The notes under the pieces are model-generated. The model worked only from the letters and a program-made list of their open reading frames with translations. It did no database searches and was not told the DNA's origin. A stretch of 64,000 bases of DNA from Procambarus clarkii (taxonomy: Eukaryota; Arthropoda; Malacostraca; Decapoda; Cambaridae), in NCBI RefSeq assembly GCF_040958095.1, contig NC_091188.1, positions 41,531,776 through 41,595,775 on the forward strand, given 5' to 3'. The position numbers and the translations under genes were made by a program. Shown one piece after another: positions 45,401 through 54,037 of this stretch. Position 1 is the first letter of the stretch, and the number at the start of each line of letters is the position of its first letter.

Positions 45401-46643
45401 TAGTCGATCACTTATCTGACTGCCTCTACATAATAATGGTTTTTGTCTTGGTGTGGGTTGAGTTTGATCTCAATCTGCTTTGCCTCTTCACTGATGCAGT
45501 ACAGGTGCAAGTCCATTTTGGTGCAAGGCGCACTGCATCCCTTACTTTTATGAAGATGACAAAGTCTTCCGCATAGTTTAGCAGCCTGCAGTGTTGTGGG
45601 AATTTCATCCTCATTATTCTTTCCATTAAACAGTTGAACAGTAGAGGGCTAAGAATGCTTCCTTGTAGTGTACCATTTTCATGTCCTTTGCATTCAAAGA
45701 CTGTGCCATGAAGTTTCGCTTCTCTGTTTATGAGACAGTTTTTGGTTCCGGAGAGCAGGTTGCCTTTGACCTCTTTGTCGATGAGGTAGCAGAGAATAGT
45801 TGGGGTGCTAGCCAGTTCAAAGACTTTCTCGAGGAGTAATGAGGTAGGTTATCTTGAGATGATTTTGGGACTTAGTGTCCCCGCGGCCCAGCCCTCGACC
45901 AGGCCTCCACCACAGGAAGCAGCCCGTAGCCGCTGTCTAACTCCCAGGTACCTATTACTACTAGGTAACAGGAGCATCAGGGTGAAAGAAACATTTGCCC
46001 ATTTGTCTCCGCCTCCACTGGGGATCAAACCCGGAACCTCAGGACTATGGATCTGAAGTGCTGTCCACCCAGCTGTCAGGCGCCCTGTGTTAAGGGCATA
46101 TATATGCTTTAACATTTGGGGTGAATGTTTGGCAAGTGCATCCTATAGCCTGGAACATTATCAGGATACATGAGAATCAGTTTGGATTTTATATGAACAT
46201 GTTATTCAATATCTTACCTTCACAGAGTTCAGTATTTGTGACAGTTAAAAAATGAAATGGCAAAGGGCAGTGAATGGGATTCACAGAGTGGCTGAAAGCC
46301 TTAATCGGAATTTGTATTATTCATATCGACTGACTTAAATTAGGAGCCATTGGGAGCAAATACTTAGCTAATGAAATACTAGTATTTGTATGTCTGAATG
46401 TCAGTTGAGAGCATAAAGACTTATGTCCTCAGTATTATAAGAAATATTTTATTTTCAGCAAATTATCTTGACATATGGAAGTGTATCTCAACTCTCCGTG
46501 GTGAAGCTGTAGAGAATGTGGCAGAGGTTGGGACTTCGGGGGGTTCTTCACAGCAGTCGGGAACAACTGGCATGTCACAACACACGGCAAGATATTTCAA
46601 GTTGGCACCCACGGCACATCCGGCACATGTACCGTGGCATTAG
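30377..46643 (+). CDS. SEH1L: SEH1 nucleoporin / GATOR2 subunit, WD40 beta-propeller, seven coding exons
   Basis: SEH1 is an open six-bladed WD40 protein that pairs with NUP85 in the nuclear-pore Y complex and with MIOS in GATOR2, which relieves GATOR1 inhibition of Rag GTPases. Coding exons: 30377-30487, 33208-33364, 35782-35921, 36089-36201, 36808-37046 (or 37042), 37471-37629 (or from 37469) and 46459-46643. The frame-keeping choice sums to 1104 nt, 367 aa; human isoforms are 360-421. The start [20 protein letters not shown] is the family N terminus. Other family-specific stretches are [66 protein letters not shown] and [20 protein letters not shown]. The C-terminal tail is low-complexity and weakly conserved. 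Intron 6 is 8.8 kb and filled by minisatellites. The exon 5/6 junction is uncertain (see findings). Confidence 0.93.
30496..30762. repeat. 19-bp minisatellite in SEH1 intron 1
   Basis: About 14 units of TCGTGGTCACTCAGTCCTC with few changes. It starts almost at the exon 1 donor. The overlapping open frames are repeat read-through. Confidence 0.93.
30885..31160 (-). mobile_element. SINE family B copy, minus strand
   Basis: Reverse complement of the family: the 3' end (ACAAGAGTTCTTACTCTTGT) comes first, then GACCCGCCAAATTGTTTAAC and the box-B complement GGATTCGAATCC near 31090. Confidence 0.8.
31175..31581. mobile_element. MITE copy 1 with 7-bp target duplication
   Basis: Starts CAACCTGTCCTCTTA and ends TAAGAGGACGGACTG. 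Flanked by AGTGGAT on both sides (31168-31174 and 31582-31588). No ORF. It is in SEH1 intron 1, adjacent to a SINE. Confidence 0.8.
31800..32159. mobile_element. MITE copy 2 with 7-bp target duplication
   Basis: 360 bp. Starts CAACCTGTCCTCTTAAAAAT, ends ATTTATAAGAGGACGGGTTG. The inverted ends extend about 50 bp with mismatches (GCTTTTGGC, GTATGGCC / GGCCATA). Flanked by GACTGCC on both sides (31793-31799, 32160-32166). Confidence 0.88.
32295..32600 (-). repeat. DIRS terminal-like fragment
   Basis: Shares GAGGAGCCCCTTCGGCTCCC, GGAAGCTATC and GGGACCATGAGCCAGAACCT with the 8650-8800 terminus of the DIRS remnant. No coding part. Confidence 0.6.
32601..35781. other. SEH1 introns 1 (end) and 2 apart from exon 2; nothing recognised
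   Basis: AT-rich. No repeat family, RNA gene or further exon was recognised. A small hairpin-prone stretch is present near 35250. Short open frames are spurious. Confidence 0.5.
33208..33364 (+). CDS. SEH1L: SEH1 coding exon 2
   Basis: Acceptor TTAAGCAG|, donor GTG|GTAAGT, phase 0 in and 1 out. Encodes [40 protein letters not shown] and [12 protein letters not shown], near-identical in pattern to human SEH1. Confidence 0.93.
35782..35921 (+). CDS. SEH1L: SEH1 coding exon 3
   Basis: Acceptor TTCTGTAG|, donor GTG|GTAAGT. Encodes [40 protein letters not shown] and TCSAGGV. Phase 1 in, 0 out. Confidence 0.92.
36089..36201 (+). CDS. SEH1L: SEH1 coding exon 4
   Basis: Acceptor CAAATAG|, donor CTAG|GTAGGT. 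Encodes [20 protein letters not shown] and [17 protein letters not shown] plus two bases. Intron 3 is only 167 bp. Confidence 0.92.
36808..37046 (+). CDS. SEH1L: SEH1 coding exon 5 (3' end uncertain)
   Basis: Acceptor TTTTCAG|. Encodes [60 protein letters not shown] and [19 protein letters not shown]. The strongest donor, CAA|GTGAGT after 37042, puts exon 6 out of frame with either acceptor. The weaker GTCATA donor after 37046 restores the frame. Confidence 0.85.
37471..37629 (+). CDS. SEH1L: SEH1 coding exon 6 (5' end uncertain)
   Basis: Encodes [40 protein letters not shown] and [12 protein letters not shown], donor AAAG|GTACAG, phase 1. Two adjacent acceptor AGs (37467-37468 and 37469-37470) are available. 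The final WD40 blade lies here. Confidence 0.87.
38282..42432. repeat. 4.1-kb minisatellite, 30-bp unit, in SEH1 intron 6
   Basis: About 137 units of CCACTGTGTTTGAGAGGTGT plus TCTGGTGTCT. The main variable site is TCT(G/T/C)GTGTCT. A 22-bp short unit (ACTATGTTTGAGAGGTGTCT) marks 38941, 40253 and 40605, and the variant pair ending GAGAGATG / GAAAGATG recurs at about 38627-38655 and 39933-39970. These show segmental duplications inside the array. The unit is a multiple of 3 without stops, so frames over 1000 codons run through on both strands; these are not genes. Confidence 0.98.
42455..43470. repeat. 1-kb minisatellite, 51-bp unit, adjacent to the 30-bp array
   Basis: About 20 units of CCATCCCTTTTGACTCGGGC, ATGTCTCATGCAGGATGTTC and CCCACTGACT(G/A). 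Variants: GCAGGATG/GCTGGATG and TCCCCACTGA/TATCCCCTGA. Separated from the 30-bp array by only about 25 bp. Confidence 0.97.
43480..44625. other. SEH1 intron 6, unrecognised sequence
   Basis: No domain or repeat family was recognised. Short open frames up to 90 codons on both strands look spurious. Confidence 0.4.
44630..45845 (-). pseudogene. Non-LTR retrotransposon ORF2 remnant: RT end plus RNase H
   Basis: On the minus strand [18 protein letters not shown] (from about 45690) is followed by the catalytic box as YAEDFVIF, where the second residue pair is E-D instead of D-D. Then, in another frame (45089-44631), an RNase H domain: [36 protein letters not shown] and [10 protein letters not shown], with D, E and D in the expected places. 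RT with a C-terminal RNase H suggests the I/Jockey/R1 group. It sits in SEH1 intron 6. Confidence 0.8.
45846..46088 (-). mobile_element. SINE family A copy
   Basis: On the plus strand GGTTATCTTGAGATGATTTT, TGTCCCCGCGGCCCAG, then GAAGCAGCCCGTAGCC and the box-B complement near 46020 (GGGGATCAAACCC). The SINE reads on the minus strand. It lies 370 bp before SEH1 exon 7. Confidence 0.82.
46459..46643 (+). CDS. SEH1L: SEH1 coding exon 7 (C terminus and stop)
   Basis: Acceptor TTTTCAG|. With the G from exon 6 it encodes [17 protein letters not shown], matching ANYMDNWKCTGILKG of human SEH1, then a Ser/Gly/Thr-rich tail ending AHVPWH and TAG at 46641-46643. Confidence 0.92.
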
Positions 46644-47300
46644 CGTAACAAATATAAATGTATGCTTACTAATTAGTGCAGTTAAATGTTAATTTGATTT
46701 GTTATAGTGTGCTATAGTGTTTAGCCGCTGTGATTCATTCTAAAAGTAATAGAACAAAAACTCTCTAATCTATTCATATGTAATAAGCAAAATTAGCTTT
46801 TGTAAATATTTACAGTAAAATTTTAAACATTTACCATGAGGCTTTTTCTACAACTTTATACTGTATAATTTATTTTACAAGATATGTTTAGCACAGTTAA
46901 CTGTTCCAAAAAAATGTTTCTAGTATGTTTATTAATAAAAAGCCAAATTCAATGTTTTAAGTATTTTAATTTTCTTCCAAACAATAAGTAGAGCCTTGGT
47001 ATATAGAAACGCTTGTTGGGGTACAAAAATTCCTCAACTGGAAAATAACAATGGGCATACAGAATAGGGTGTCTGGACAACAAAGGCCACCTCAATTCAC
47101 TGAACTTCACTGTCCTTAACTAAACTTGTCTGTTCAGTTCTTTTACATTTTAATGTTAATATTCCTCATACTGAAGACCCACTACTGGACTCTGACAATG
47201 GGAGTTTGTAGTCCTATGACTGATGTGTCACTTTGAACAATGTCGACCAATTGTTACCCTCACGACAGACCCAAATGAAATCTTCATCTAAACGGTCTAC
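46644..47300 (+). other. SEH1 3' UTR and flank; no gene seen
   Basis: AT-rich, with the candidate poly(A) signal at 46934. No repeat recognised. Confidence 0.4.
46934..46939 (+). promoter_or_regulatory. SEH1L: Candidate SEH1 polyadenylation signal AATAAA
   Basis: First canonical AATAAA after the stop codon, 290 nt downstream, in AT-rich sequence. Use is inferred. Confidence 0.45.
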
Positions 47301-47505
47301 CTTAAAATATTTGGTACAAGTTTGTGACCCAGATAAAGCAAAAATGTATCATTAAATTTAAAATAACAGTAAGTTTGCCTCCCTCCTTTTGTTACAATGC
47401 CAGATAAATGATTTCTGTCCACCTCTTCTGAATTTGCTGATTCTGACTGATCCTACATTTATAAAAACTGACCCCCCTTATCTGGCACCTCTTTCACAGC
47501 CACAT

Positions 47506-47621
47506 CTAAGGCTGCGAGTTCCCATACATATTCTGTTGTAACAGCAGTAGGTGCAAAAGTGAAAATTTATGAACTCGAGACAAATCATATTCAGAAGTGG
47601 ACAGAGAAATTATTAATCTGA
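47506..47621 (+). pseudogene. Possible SEH1 exon-5-like fragment
   Basis: One frame reads VVTAVGAKVKIYELETNHIQ and KWTEKLLI before TGA at 47619. SEH1 exon 5 has LIAVGSDD...[22 protein letters not shown]. Shared residues in order are AVG, KV, IYE, N, H and KWT, with the SDDPNPASG loop missing. No flanking SEH1 exons were recognised. It could be a decayed duplicate or chance. Confidence 0.4.
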
Positions 47622-47635
47622 CATTGTAACAAAGG

Positions 47636-47905
47636 AGGTTATCTTGAGATGATTTGATTTGAGGTTATCTTGAGATGATTTCGGGGCTTTAGTGTCCCCG
47701 CGGCCCGGTCCTCGACCAGACCTCCACCCCCAGGAAGCAGCCCGTGACAGCTGACTAACACCCAGGTACCTATTTTACTGCTAGGTAACAGGGACAAAGG
47801 GTGAAAGAAACTCTGCTCATTGTTTCTCGCCGGTGCCCAGGATCGACCCCGGGACCACAGGATCACAAATCCAACGTGCTGTCCGCTCGGCCGACCGGCT
47901 AACAT
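47636..47905 (-). mobile_element. SINE family A copy
   Basis: GGTTATCTTGAGATGATTTC, TGTCCCCGCGGCCCGGTC, AGCAGCCCGTGACAGCTGAC and the box-B complement (GATCGACCCCGGGACC). The first 20 bases are partly duplicated (gaggttatcttgagatgatt twice). Confidence 0.85.
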
Positions 47906-48785
47906 TTTGCAAAGCAAAAGAAGGGAAGCAAACATTTTGCTATATTAAATCTAATGATACGTTTTTGCTTTATCTGGCCCACTAACTTATACCAAATATT
48001 TTAATGTAGTCCGTTGAATGACAATTTCATTTCCAATGAATTTTTAACTGTTTAATTGCAGTACTCGAATCGGTAGGTAGTAATGTTGAAGTACTGTAGT
48101 GTGTTTGTGTTACGCTACGGTCCATGTCATGATATCCCATCAAGCTTTATATGAACTCTGCCTTATATTAAGGGTAGATATTGACAAATTGAGTGATGAG
48201 GTCTGTTAGTGTACAAGCCAAGTTAATAATGGTGCCCGGGTGTTGGTTCAGGAAAACTGCCATGAGGTAATATTGATGTGACTCGACCAGATAGCTAGAG
48301 AGGTGCGTGAGAGGAAAAAACAAAGTTAAACATTAAGCATGAGATGACTAAATAACTGTCGAAAAGTTGGTGCTTCAACAAACCTTTTAAGTCTAAATTC
48401 ATGTTATTATATTAAAACATTCTCAAATCATATTGTAAAAGGTAAATTGGATATTGTCTTCATATCCATAGAAATAAAAGATAATTTAATAAAAATAACC
48501 ATAATGTACAAGCAACCTGGTCAACTATTTATTACAAAATATATGATCAAATAGCAGAAATATACAATAAATGTAGGGTCATTATAGTTGGAAATTAAAA
48601 TTTTACCAACAAGAAATTGGGGTAATGTCACTACAAAGTTTGAACAATAACGTGATAGAAAAGTGTGCTATTCCAAGTGTGCGATGATCTGGTTGCATTT
48701 TAGGGTAAGTTGTCTTCTGGAGCTGCTGTTGCCCTTAAGTTGGCTTCCTCCATGATGTAAAGTCAGTAGCAAGGGCGTCTCCTGT
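47906..48785. other. Intergenic, nothing further recognised
   Basis: AT-rich; apart from the right inverted-repeat arm I see no feature. Confidence 0.4.
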
Positions 48786-50264
48786 CTACCTTGCATTTAT
48801 TGCCTTCAGTTTCGGATTCAATATAGGAGACTTAAAGTTCTTCAAGTTCCTCGTCTTCCTCTGAGTTGCTGGTTCTGTTGCTGATGCAGCCGCTTGGTGA
48901 AGCCCTATTGTCAGTTTTGCCTCTTGATGGGGGGGGGGTGTCATTGGTATTGTTAGAAGACACAGAAATGCTAGTATTGTTGCTGCTGGTCCTGTTGTTG
49001 CTACGGTTGCTGCTGTTGTTGGGGGTCTGTTCTGGTTGAGTTGAGGTAGCTTGTAGGGTCTGTAGTAAATCCGCTGGACCCAACATCTTGGGTAGTCCGT
49101 TTGCCACAAACAGTGTCAAGTATCTCAACGTACTTTGTGATTTCTTTTTCTTTTTCGATTTGATGTACAAAGGACCTGGACATCAAATGGGGGGGAAGGG
49201 AGAGGGATGACTGTTACTGCCAGCTTCTCCGTTATCTTAAGGTTATCTTGAGATGATTTCGGGGCTTTTTAGTGTCCCCGCGGCCCGGTCCTCGACCAGG
49301 CCTCCACCCCCAAGGAAGCAGCCCGTGACAGCTGACTAACTCCCAGGTACCTATTTACTGCTAGGTAACAGGGGCATTCAGGGTGAAAGAAACTTTGCCC
49401 ATTTGTTTCTGCCTCGTGCGGGAATCGAACCCGCGCCACATAATTACGAGTCCTGCGCGCTATCCACCAGACTACGAGGCCCCCCTCCACCAGGCTACGA
49501 GGCCCCCCTCCGTATAGTGGATCAGTACAGGGACCAGAGTGGTGGCGGCCGGGGCTGCTGATTGGTTGTTTGGTGGGCTGGATTGCTGTTGCTTGTGTGC
49601 TGGACCCCCATTGGAGGGTGGGGGTCTGGTCTGGTCTGGTGCGGACGTCGTCGTAGCAGAGGAGTTGGGTAGTGCTAAGAACGTCCTGGCCTGGATGGAT
49701 GTTGAAGCTCGCCGGCTGATTGGTGGTTGGTGATTGCCGATTTCTGAATTTCTTTAGTTCTTGTGGGGGCAGTCCAAGGGAGATAGTGGTATGTGGTCCT
49801 CCACAGTTGATGCACAGTTGGGTGGTCGACTGGCAGTCTTTGTAGTAATGAATTTCAATTCAGATGCACCATTTTCCCCTCGGAGAGTTCGCAGTTCCTG
49901 GTGTAGTGGTCGGGCTTATAACACTTAAAGCATTGGCGTAGGAGGTGGTAGCGTTCTTTCTTGACGGTGTCCGGGGTGATTGATATGTCCAGGCATCTGA
50001 AGCCGTTTTCCACTGCTTGGGTCGCTGCTGCAGCTGTAGAGAAGGTCACCTTCAGGGTACGTCGTAGGTTGTCGTTCTTAGTGACTTTGCGGTCAGAACC
50101 ATATTCCTGATGTTGATGCTTGATAGTATGGTATCAGGTTCCTTGGTGGCGATGAAGACGCTGGTGCGGCTGACAAAGGTGGTTCTATCAGCCAGGTATC
50201 GACGGGTAGGCAAGATGATCAGGTCAGAGTCTTGAAGAACGACATGGTGTTCTGGAAAAAACAC
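48786..50264 (-). pseudogene. Non-LTR retrotransposon ORF1 (Gag-like, CCHC zinc knuckle), interrupted
   Basis: On the minus strand two open pieces (50264-50052 and 50049-49855) carry a zinc knuckle, CFKCYKPDHYTRNC (C-x2-C-x4-H-x4-C), after VENGFRCLDISITPDTVKKE. A Gln/Asn/Thr-rich tail (49186-48786, GSSGFTTDPTSYLNSTRTDP, SEEDEELEEL) follows, broken by a SINE at 49238-49485. This is the ORF1 type of Jockey/I-like LINEs. It could belong with the RT/RNase H remnant at 44630-45845, but nothing links them directly. Confidence 0.72.
49238..49485 (-). mobile_element. SINE family A copy inside the ORF1 pseudogene
   Basis: Well preserved: GGTTATCTTGAGATGATTTC, TGTCCCCGCGGCCCGGTC, CAGCCCGTGACAGCTGACTA and box-B complement GGGAATCGAACCCG near 49420. 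ACGAGGCCCCCCTCC is duplicated at its far end (49475-49512). Confidence 0.88.
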
Positions 50265-50343
50265 TTCCAGAGCTTCCTCACTTGATTAGAGAGTTCAGTA
50301 CTGACGCCGTCGGGCGGATGTCAACTGGTGGTGTGTTGTTGAT

Positions 50344-50384
50344 GAATCCAACCTAACATAACCTAACATAACCTAACGTACCCT
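50344..50384. repeat. CCTAACATAA repeats (telomere-like motif)
   Basis: AACCTAACATAACCTAACAT in about three to four units on the left side of a SINE. A similar AGCCTAACCCAACCTAACCT lies on its right side at 50612-50640. Confidence 0.75.
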
Positions 50385-50612
50385 GTCAGGTAGAGCGCCT
50401 GAGTTCCAGGTTCGATCCCTGGTGGAAGCGGAGACAAATGGGCAAAATGTTTTTTTCATCCTGATGCCCCTGTTACCTAGCAGTAAATAGGTAACTGGGA
50501 GTTAGAGCTACGGGCTGCTTCCTGGGGGAATGTGTAACAAAAAGGAGGCCTGGTCGAGGACCGGGCCGCGGGGATGCTAAGGCCCGAAATCTTAAGATAA
50601 CTTCAAGATAGC
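50385..50612 (+). mobile_element. SINE family A copy, plus strand
   Basis: Reads forward: AGGTAGAGCGCCTGAGTTCC (box A side), GGTTCGATCCCTGG (box B), GTTACCTAGCAGTAAATAGG, GGCCTGGTCGAGGACCGGGC and ATCTTAAGATAAC. It shows the correct orientation of the family. Confidence 0.87.
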
Positions 50613-50936
50613 CTAGCCTAACCCAACCTAACCTAGCATATTCATGCTGGTGCAGGTTTTAGATCCTATTTACTAGTTCAGTAGCTATAGAGGAGAAGGA
50701 AATGAAGCAACATACACAATGAAATCACAATAGCATAATATATTTATGTCCCCCAAGGCTGACCTGGGACGTAGATTCTATGCCACTACCTCAGTAGATT
50801 TTCTCGACGCAACAGTAAAAATTGATCCTGGCCAAATGATGCAGTAACAACGTTTTCAAAGCTGAATAAACGTTACTCGAGCAAACCCAGCTGTCAAAAA
50901 TGCTCGAGTAACGTTTATTAACGTTGGATCAACATT

Positions 50937-51195
50937 GTTTTCTTTGTTATTTATTTATATACACAAGAGTTCTTACATTATTGTAAAGCCACTATAGCAC
51001 GCATAGCGTTTCGGGCAGGTCCTGTATCCTAATATTCCCTGGAATACGACCCGCCAAATCGTTTAACAACCAGGTACCCATTCATTGCTGGGTGAACACA
51101 GGTTAAGGATTGGTGCTCGGTCAATCCTCCCCGGCCAGGATACGAACCCAAGTCAAAGCGTCTGGTGAGTGTGTTACCACTGCACCACGAGGACT
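50937..51195 (-). mobile_element. SINE family B copy, minus strand
   Basis: ACAAGAGTTCTTACATTATT, ACGCATAGCGTTTCGGGCAG, ACGACCCGCCAAATCGTTTA and the box-B complement GGATACGAACCC near 51140. Confidence 0.85.
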
Positions 51196-51447
51196 ACATT
51201 AATGCAATGTATACTGGATTGACGTCATCAACATTAAAACAATATTGTTATCGGGTTATCGAAGCTTGCCATAGACCAACCACTGACCTTCCTCAGGATG
51301 CACTCCACAACAGTTAACTAACTCCACGGTATTTATTTACAGTTAGGTGAATAGCTCTTCCCGGGATTCGTATTCGGCTCAAAATGTTGGTTATTTAAAT
51401 ACAAAGATGCCATTAATCCCAAGTGGGATTAATGGTTAATAAGAGCA

Positions 51448-51625
51448 CCAGTCGCTGTGGTGTGGTGGTAAGACACTCGCCTGGCGTTCCGCGAGCGCTT
51501 TGTCATGGGTTCGTATCCTGGCCGGGGAGGATTTACTGGGCGCAAATCCTTAACTGTAGCCTCTGTTTAACTCAACAGTAAAATGTGTATTTGGTTGTAA
51601 AAAACGATTCTCCGCGGCGGGGATC
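51448..51625 (+). mobile_element. SINE family B copy, 5' part
   Basis: TGGTGTGGTGGTAAGACACT, CGCGAGCGCTTTG, GGGTTCGTATCCTGGCCGGG, then the body. The usual 3' end is replaced by unrelated sequence near 51600. Confidence 0.8.
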
Positions 51626-52019
51626 GTATTCACCTGCGTGCCGATAGAGGTCAAACTGTGTTTCGTAAAAAAAAAAAAATGAAATTAATGTAATGTAATA
51701 AAATGTAATGGTATAATGAAATTTTCAAATAAAGTTAGATATATATACACACATACCAAAAGAATAGGGGAGGTAGGAGGAGAAAATATCAAAGTGTTTA
51801 GTGAGGATCCACAAGGTCTTCTCTGAGTACTCTTTATTTTCTTCTCCGAGGCTATGGGTCCCTACACTTGCACCAGAGGTGGTACCCCTTCTTGGTCTAA
51901 AAAATATATATGTGTGTGTGTGTCAATACTTAGTATTAAAACCCCAATATAAGACTATTAACAGTTAAAATCTTCTAGTTAACAGGCATATAGTTATTAA
52001 ATGAAGTTGAGTGATGTTT

Positions 52020-52760
52020 TGATTGTTGCCGCCGAAGGCGGCTTAATTATTATTGTGCACCCCATACTCATCCTGTGAGCGGTAGCGCAAAAGCATTACA
52101 GAGGGCACCAAAGTTGTTTATCAGACCTATCTTAGATTATTACATAAACAATTTCATCTATCCTTCACACCTTATAGTTACAATGTCAGCTAGTTACAGA
52201 GAAAGTGCTATTTCAAGAGCTATATATTTACAGTAAGTCATCATACATTAATGGTAGGTCTTATCGCTAATACATAATAGTTTGACTAATGGGGATATTA
52301 CAGAGTCATAGGGGAGCTTCTGTTTATTATTTGTCCTCACAATACACTACTTGTTTCTGAATCTCATATGTCGTTCATTACTGAAAGCGAAATGTGGATA
52401 CAGTGCAAAGATTTTAGGTAATTAGGTAATTTATCCATGGTAATAAGATAGTTTGCCATATCAGACAGGGTGAGCTTAGATTTATCTCTAAATGGCTCAA
52501 TTTTACTACAATCCAAGATATGGTGTTCGAGTGTGTCCCTGTCTTTGTCCACACACTTTACACTTTACTCCATCTAGATCCCTATACAAGCAGAACTGCC
52601 AGAGATACTTGTAGCCAAGTCTTATACGAGCTGTGACAACATCTGTTAGTCTACTGACTTTGTTACTTGCCCCATACACATGTTTTACTTCACACATTTC
52701 ATTGTGATGAACAATGGACCTGCTAGTTCTAGTTTTCACAGTTCTACTTTCTTCAAATTC
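52020..52760 (-). pseudogene. LINE ORF2 C-terminal fragment with Cys/His motif and 3' UTR
   Basis: Minus-strand frames give HHNEMCEVKHVYGASNKVSR, VVTARIRLGYKYLWQF, then CKVCGQRQGHT and, after a frame break, LEHHILDCSKI (C-x2-C...H-x4-C). The same domain is better preserved at 63501-63923. The 3' UTR has the ATTGTGCACCCCATACTCAT block, also seen at 62240 and 31455. Confidence 0.72.
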
Positions 52761-52951
52761 ATCCAGGAGTTCTCGTCTAATGACACTTTTAAGGGACCTA
52801 GTTGAGGAGTCGGGGGTTGGCGGCTGTTGGGTGTAGACGTGTCGTTCGTGGCCCTCGCCAGTTCTACCCTAGTGGCTGTGTGAGGAGGGTGTCTGTGACG
52901 GCTGTGGGGGTGTTGTCCCCTGGGTGGGCGTGGTACGCCTGTTGAGGATAC

Positions 52952-54037
52952 ATGGGGTCATACCGGCCTCCATTGAAGAGGACCTCGTTGGCTGGTCTGG
53001 CTTTTACGGTGCCAGTGGACCACTTGTTAGTTGGTGTTGCCCTGGTGGATGTTCTACATGTGCAGTTGTCGGAATTGGTGGGCGTCCAGCTGCTACAGGG
53101 GAACCGCGCCGTGGTCAAGTTTCGCCATCAGGCTGCATTTCAGGCGTTTCTGGGGCGGTGTGAGGGGCGTGTTTACCCTCTCCCTGATGCCGCCGGTTCT
53201 GTTAAGGTAGTGAACCTCAGCGTCGCCTTGACGTATGTGTCGGTGCGTGGTGCCCCCTTCGAGTTTAACGACGCTCTCCTAACTGCTGTGTTTGGACGGT
53301 TTGGTACTGTGTTAAGCATTCGTTGGGACAAGGTACTTGCAGGGCACTGTACTGGGATGCTTGACGATTCCCGCACCCTGACCATGTCTCTGAAGAGTAG
53401 TGTTCCGTCCTCTGTGTCCGTGTTGCGTTATACGCTCCGTTGCCAGTATCATGGGCAACCGCGCACCTGTTACAGGTGTGGTAATGTGGGTCATCTCGCT
53501 GCAGCGTGCGACGTGGGAGCAACTGGCAGGGTGCATGTTTTTCGTGAGGACGACTTTCCACCCCTGTTGACTTCGGGCGCTTCTGAGGATGGAGTGGGTG
53601 CTGTGCCTGAGGCGCCTGATTGCTTGTCTGCTGCTCTGCCTGTTGAGGCGGTTACTATGCCTTCTACGTGCAGTCTGTTACCTGCTGTGGCCCCGGAGGT
53701 AGTTATTGCGCCGGAGTGTAAGACTCGTGGGCCGTCGCCCGCACTGCGTGTGGTGGATGTCCTCGTGGCTGTCCATGTCCCGCCCCCGTCTGTGGATGTG
53801 GTACCAGCTCCCGGGGATGCGGGTCCTGTTGTTTTGAAGGGGGGGGGGGGCTTCGGCAGGAGGAGGTGGCTGCCGTGTATGTTTGTGTTGGCGACTGTAG
53901 TTCTGCTTTTTCCATCCCTTTGCAGAAGCGTGCACGTCGGTGTTCTGAGGCTGCTTCCCTGGATGATGCGGGCAGTGTGGGTGATGTGGGCTCTGTGGAC
54001 TCTTCGGACGGTGCGGGTGTGGCCTGTGTGGATGTGA
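52952..54037 (+). CDS. Gag-like retroelement ORF with CCHC zinc knuckle
   Basis: 361-codon GC-rich frame. An RNA-binding-like N-terminal region (VHVQLSELVGVQLLQGNRAV, VVNLSVALTYVSVRGAPFEF, VFGRFGTVLSIRWDK) is followed by YTLRCQYHGQPRTCYRCGNV, whose knuckle is CYRCGNVGHLAAAC (C-x2-C-x4-H-x4-C), and FREDDFPPLLTSG. After about residue 215 it is a Val/Pro/Ala-rich stretch. The start is uncertain: the frame may begin upstream of 52952. A long G run at 53839-53848 may have shifted the 3' part. RT was not found beside it, so the element type is unknown. GC content is much higher than in neighbouring sequence. Confidence 0.6.
   Translation: MGSYRPPLKRTSLAGLAFTVPVDHLLVGVALVDVLHVQLSELVGVQLLQGNRAVVKFRHQAAFQAFLGRCEGRVYPLPDAAGSVKVVNLSVALTYVSVRGAPFEFNDALLTAVFGRFGTVLSIRWDKVLAGHCTGMLDDSRTLTMSLKSSVPSSVSVLRYTLRCQYHGQPRTCYRCGNVGHLAAACDVGATGRVHVFREDDFPPLLTSGASEDGVGAVPEAPDCLSAALPVEAVTMPSTCSLLPAVAPEVVIAPECKTRGPSPALRVVDVLVAVHVPPPSVDVVPAPGDAGPVVLKGGGGFGRRRWLPCMFVLATVVLLFPSLCRSVHVGVLRLLPWMMRAVWVMWALWTLRTVRVWPVWM

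Larger units (their letters stand above)
47303..48003. repeat. Inverted repeat arms of about 52 bp (47303-47355 / 47950-48003)
   Basis: The left arm TTAAAATATTTGGTACAAGT and CCAGATAAAGCAAAAATGTA is matched by the reverse complement of the right arm with several mismatches. Between them lie a SEH1-like fragment and a SINE. Confidence 0.6.
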
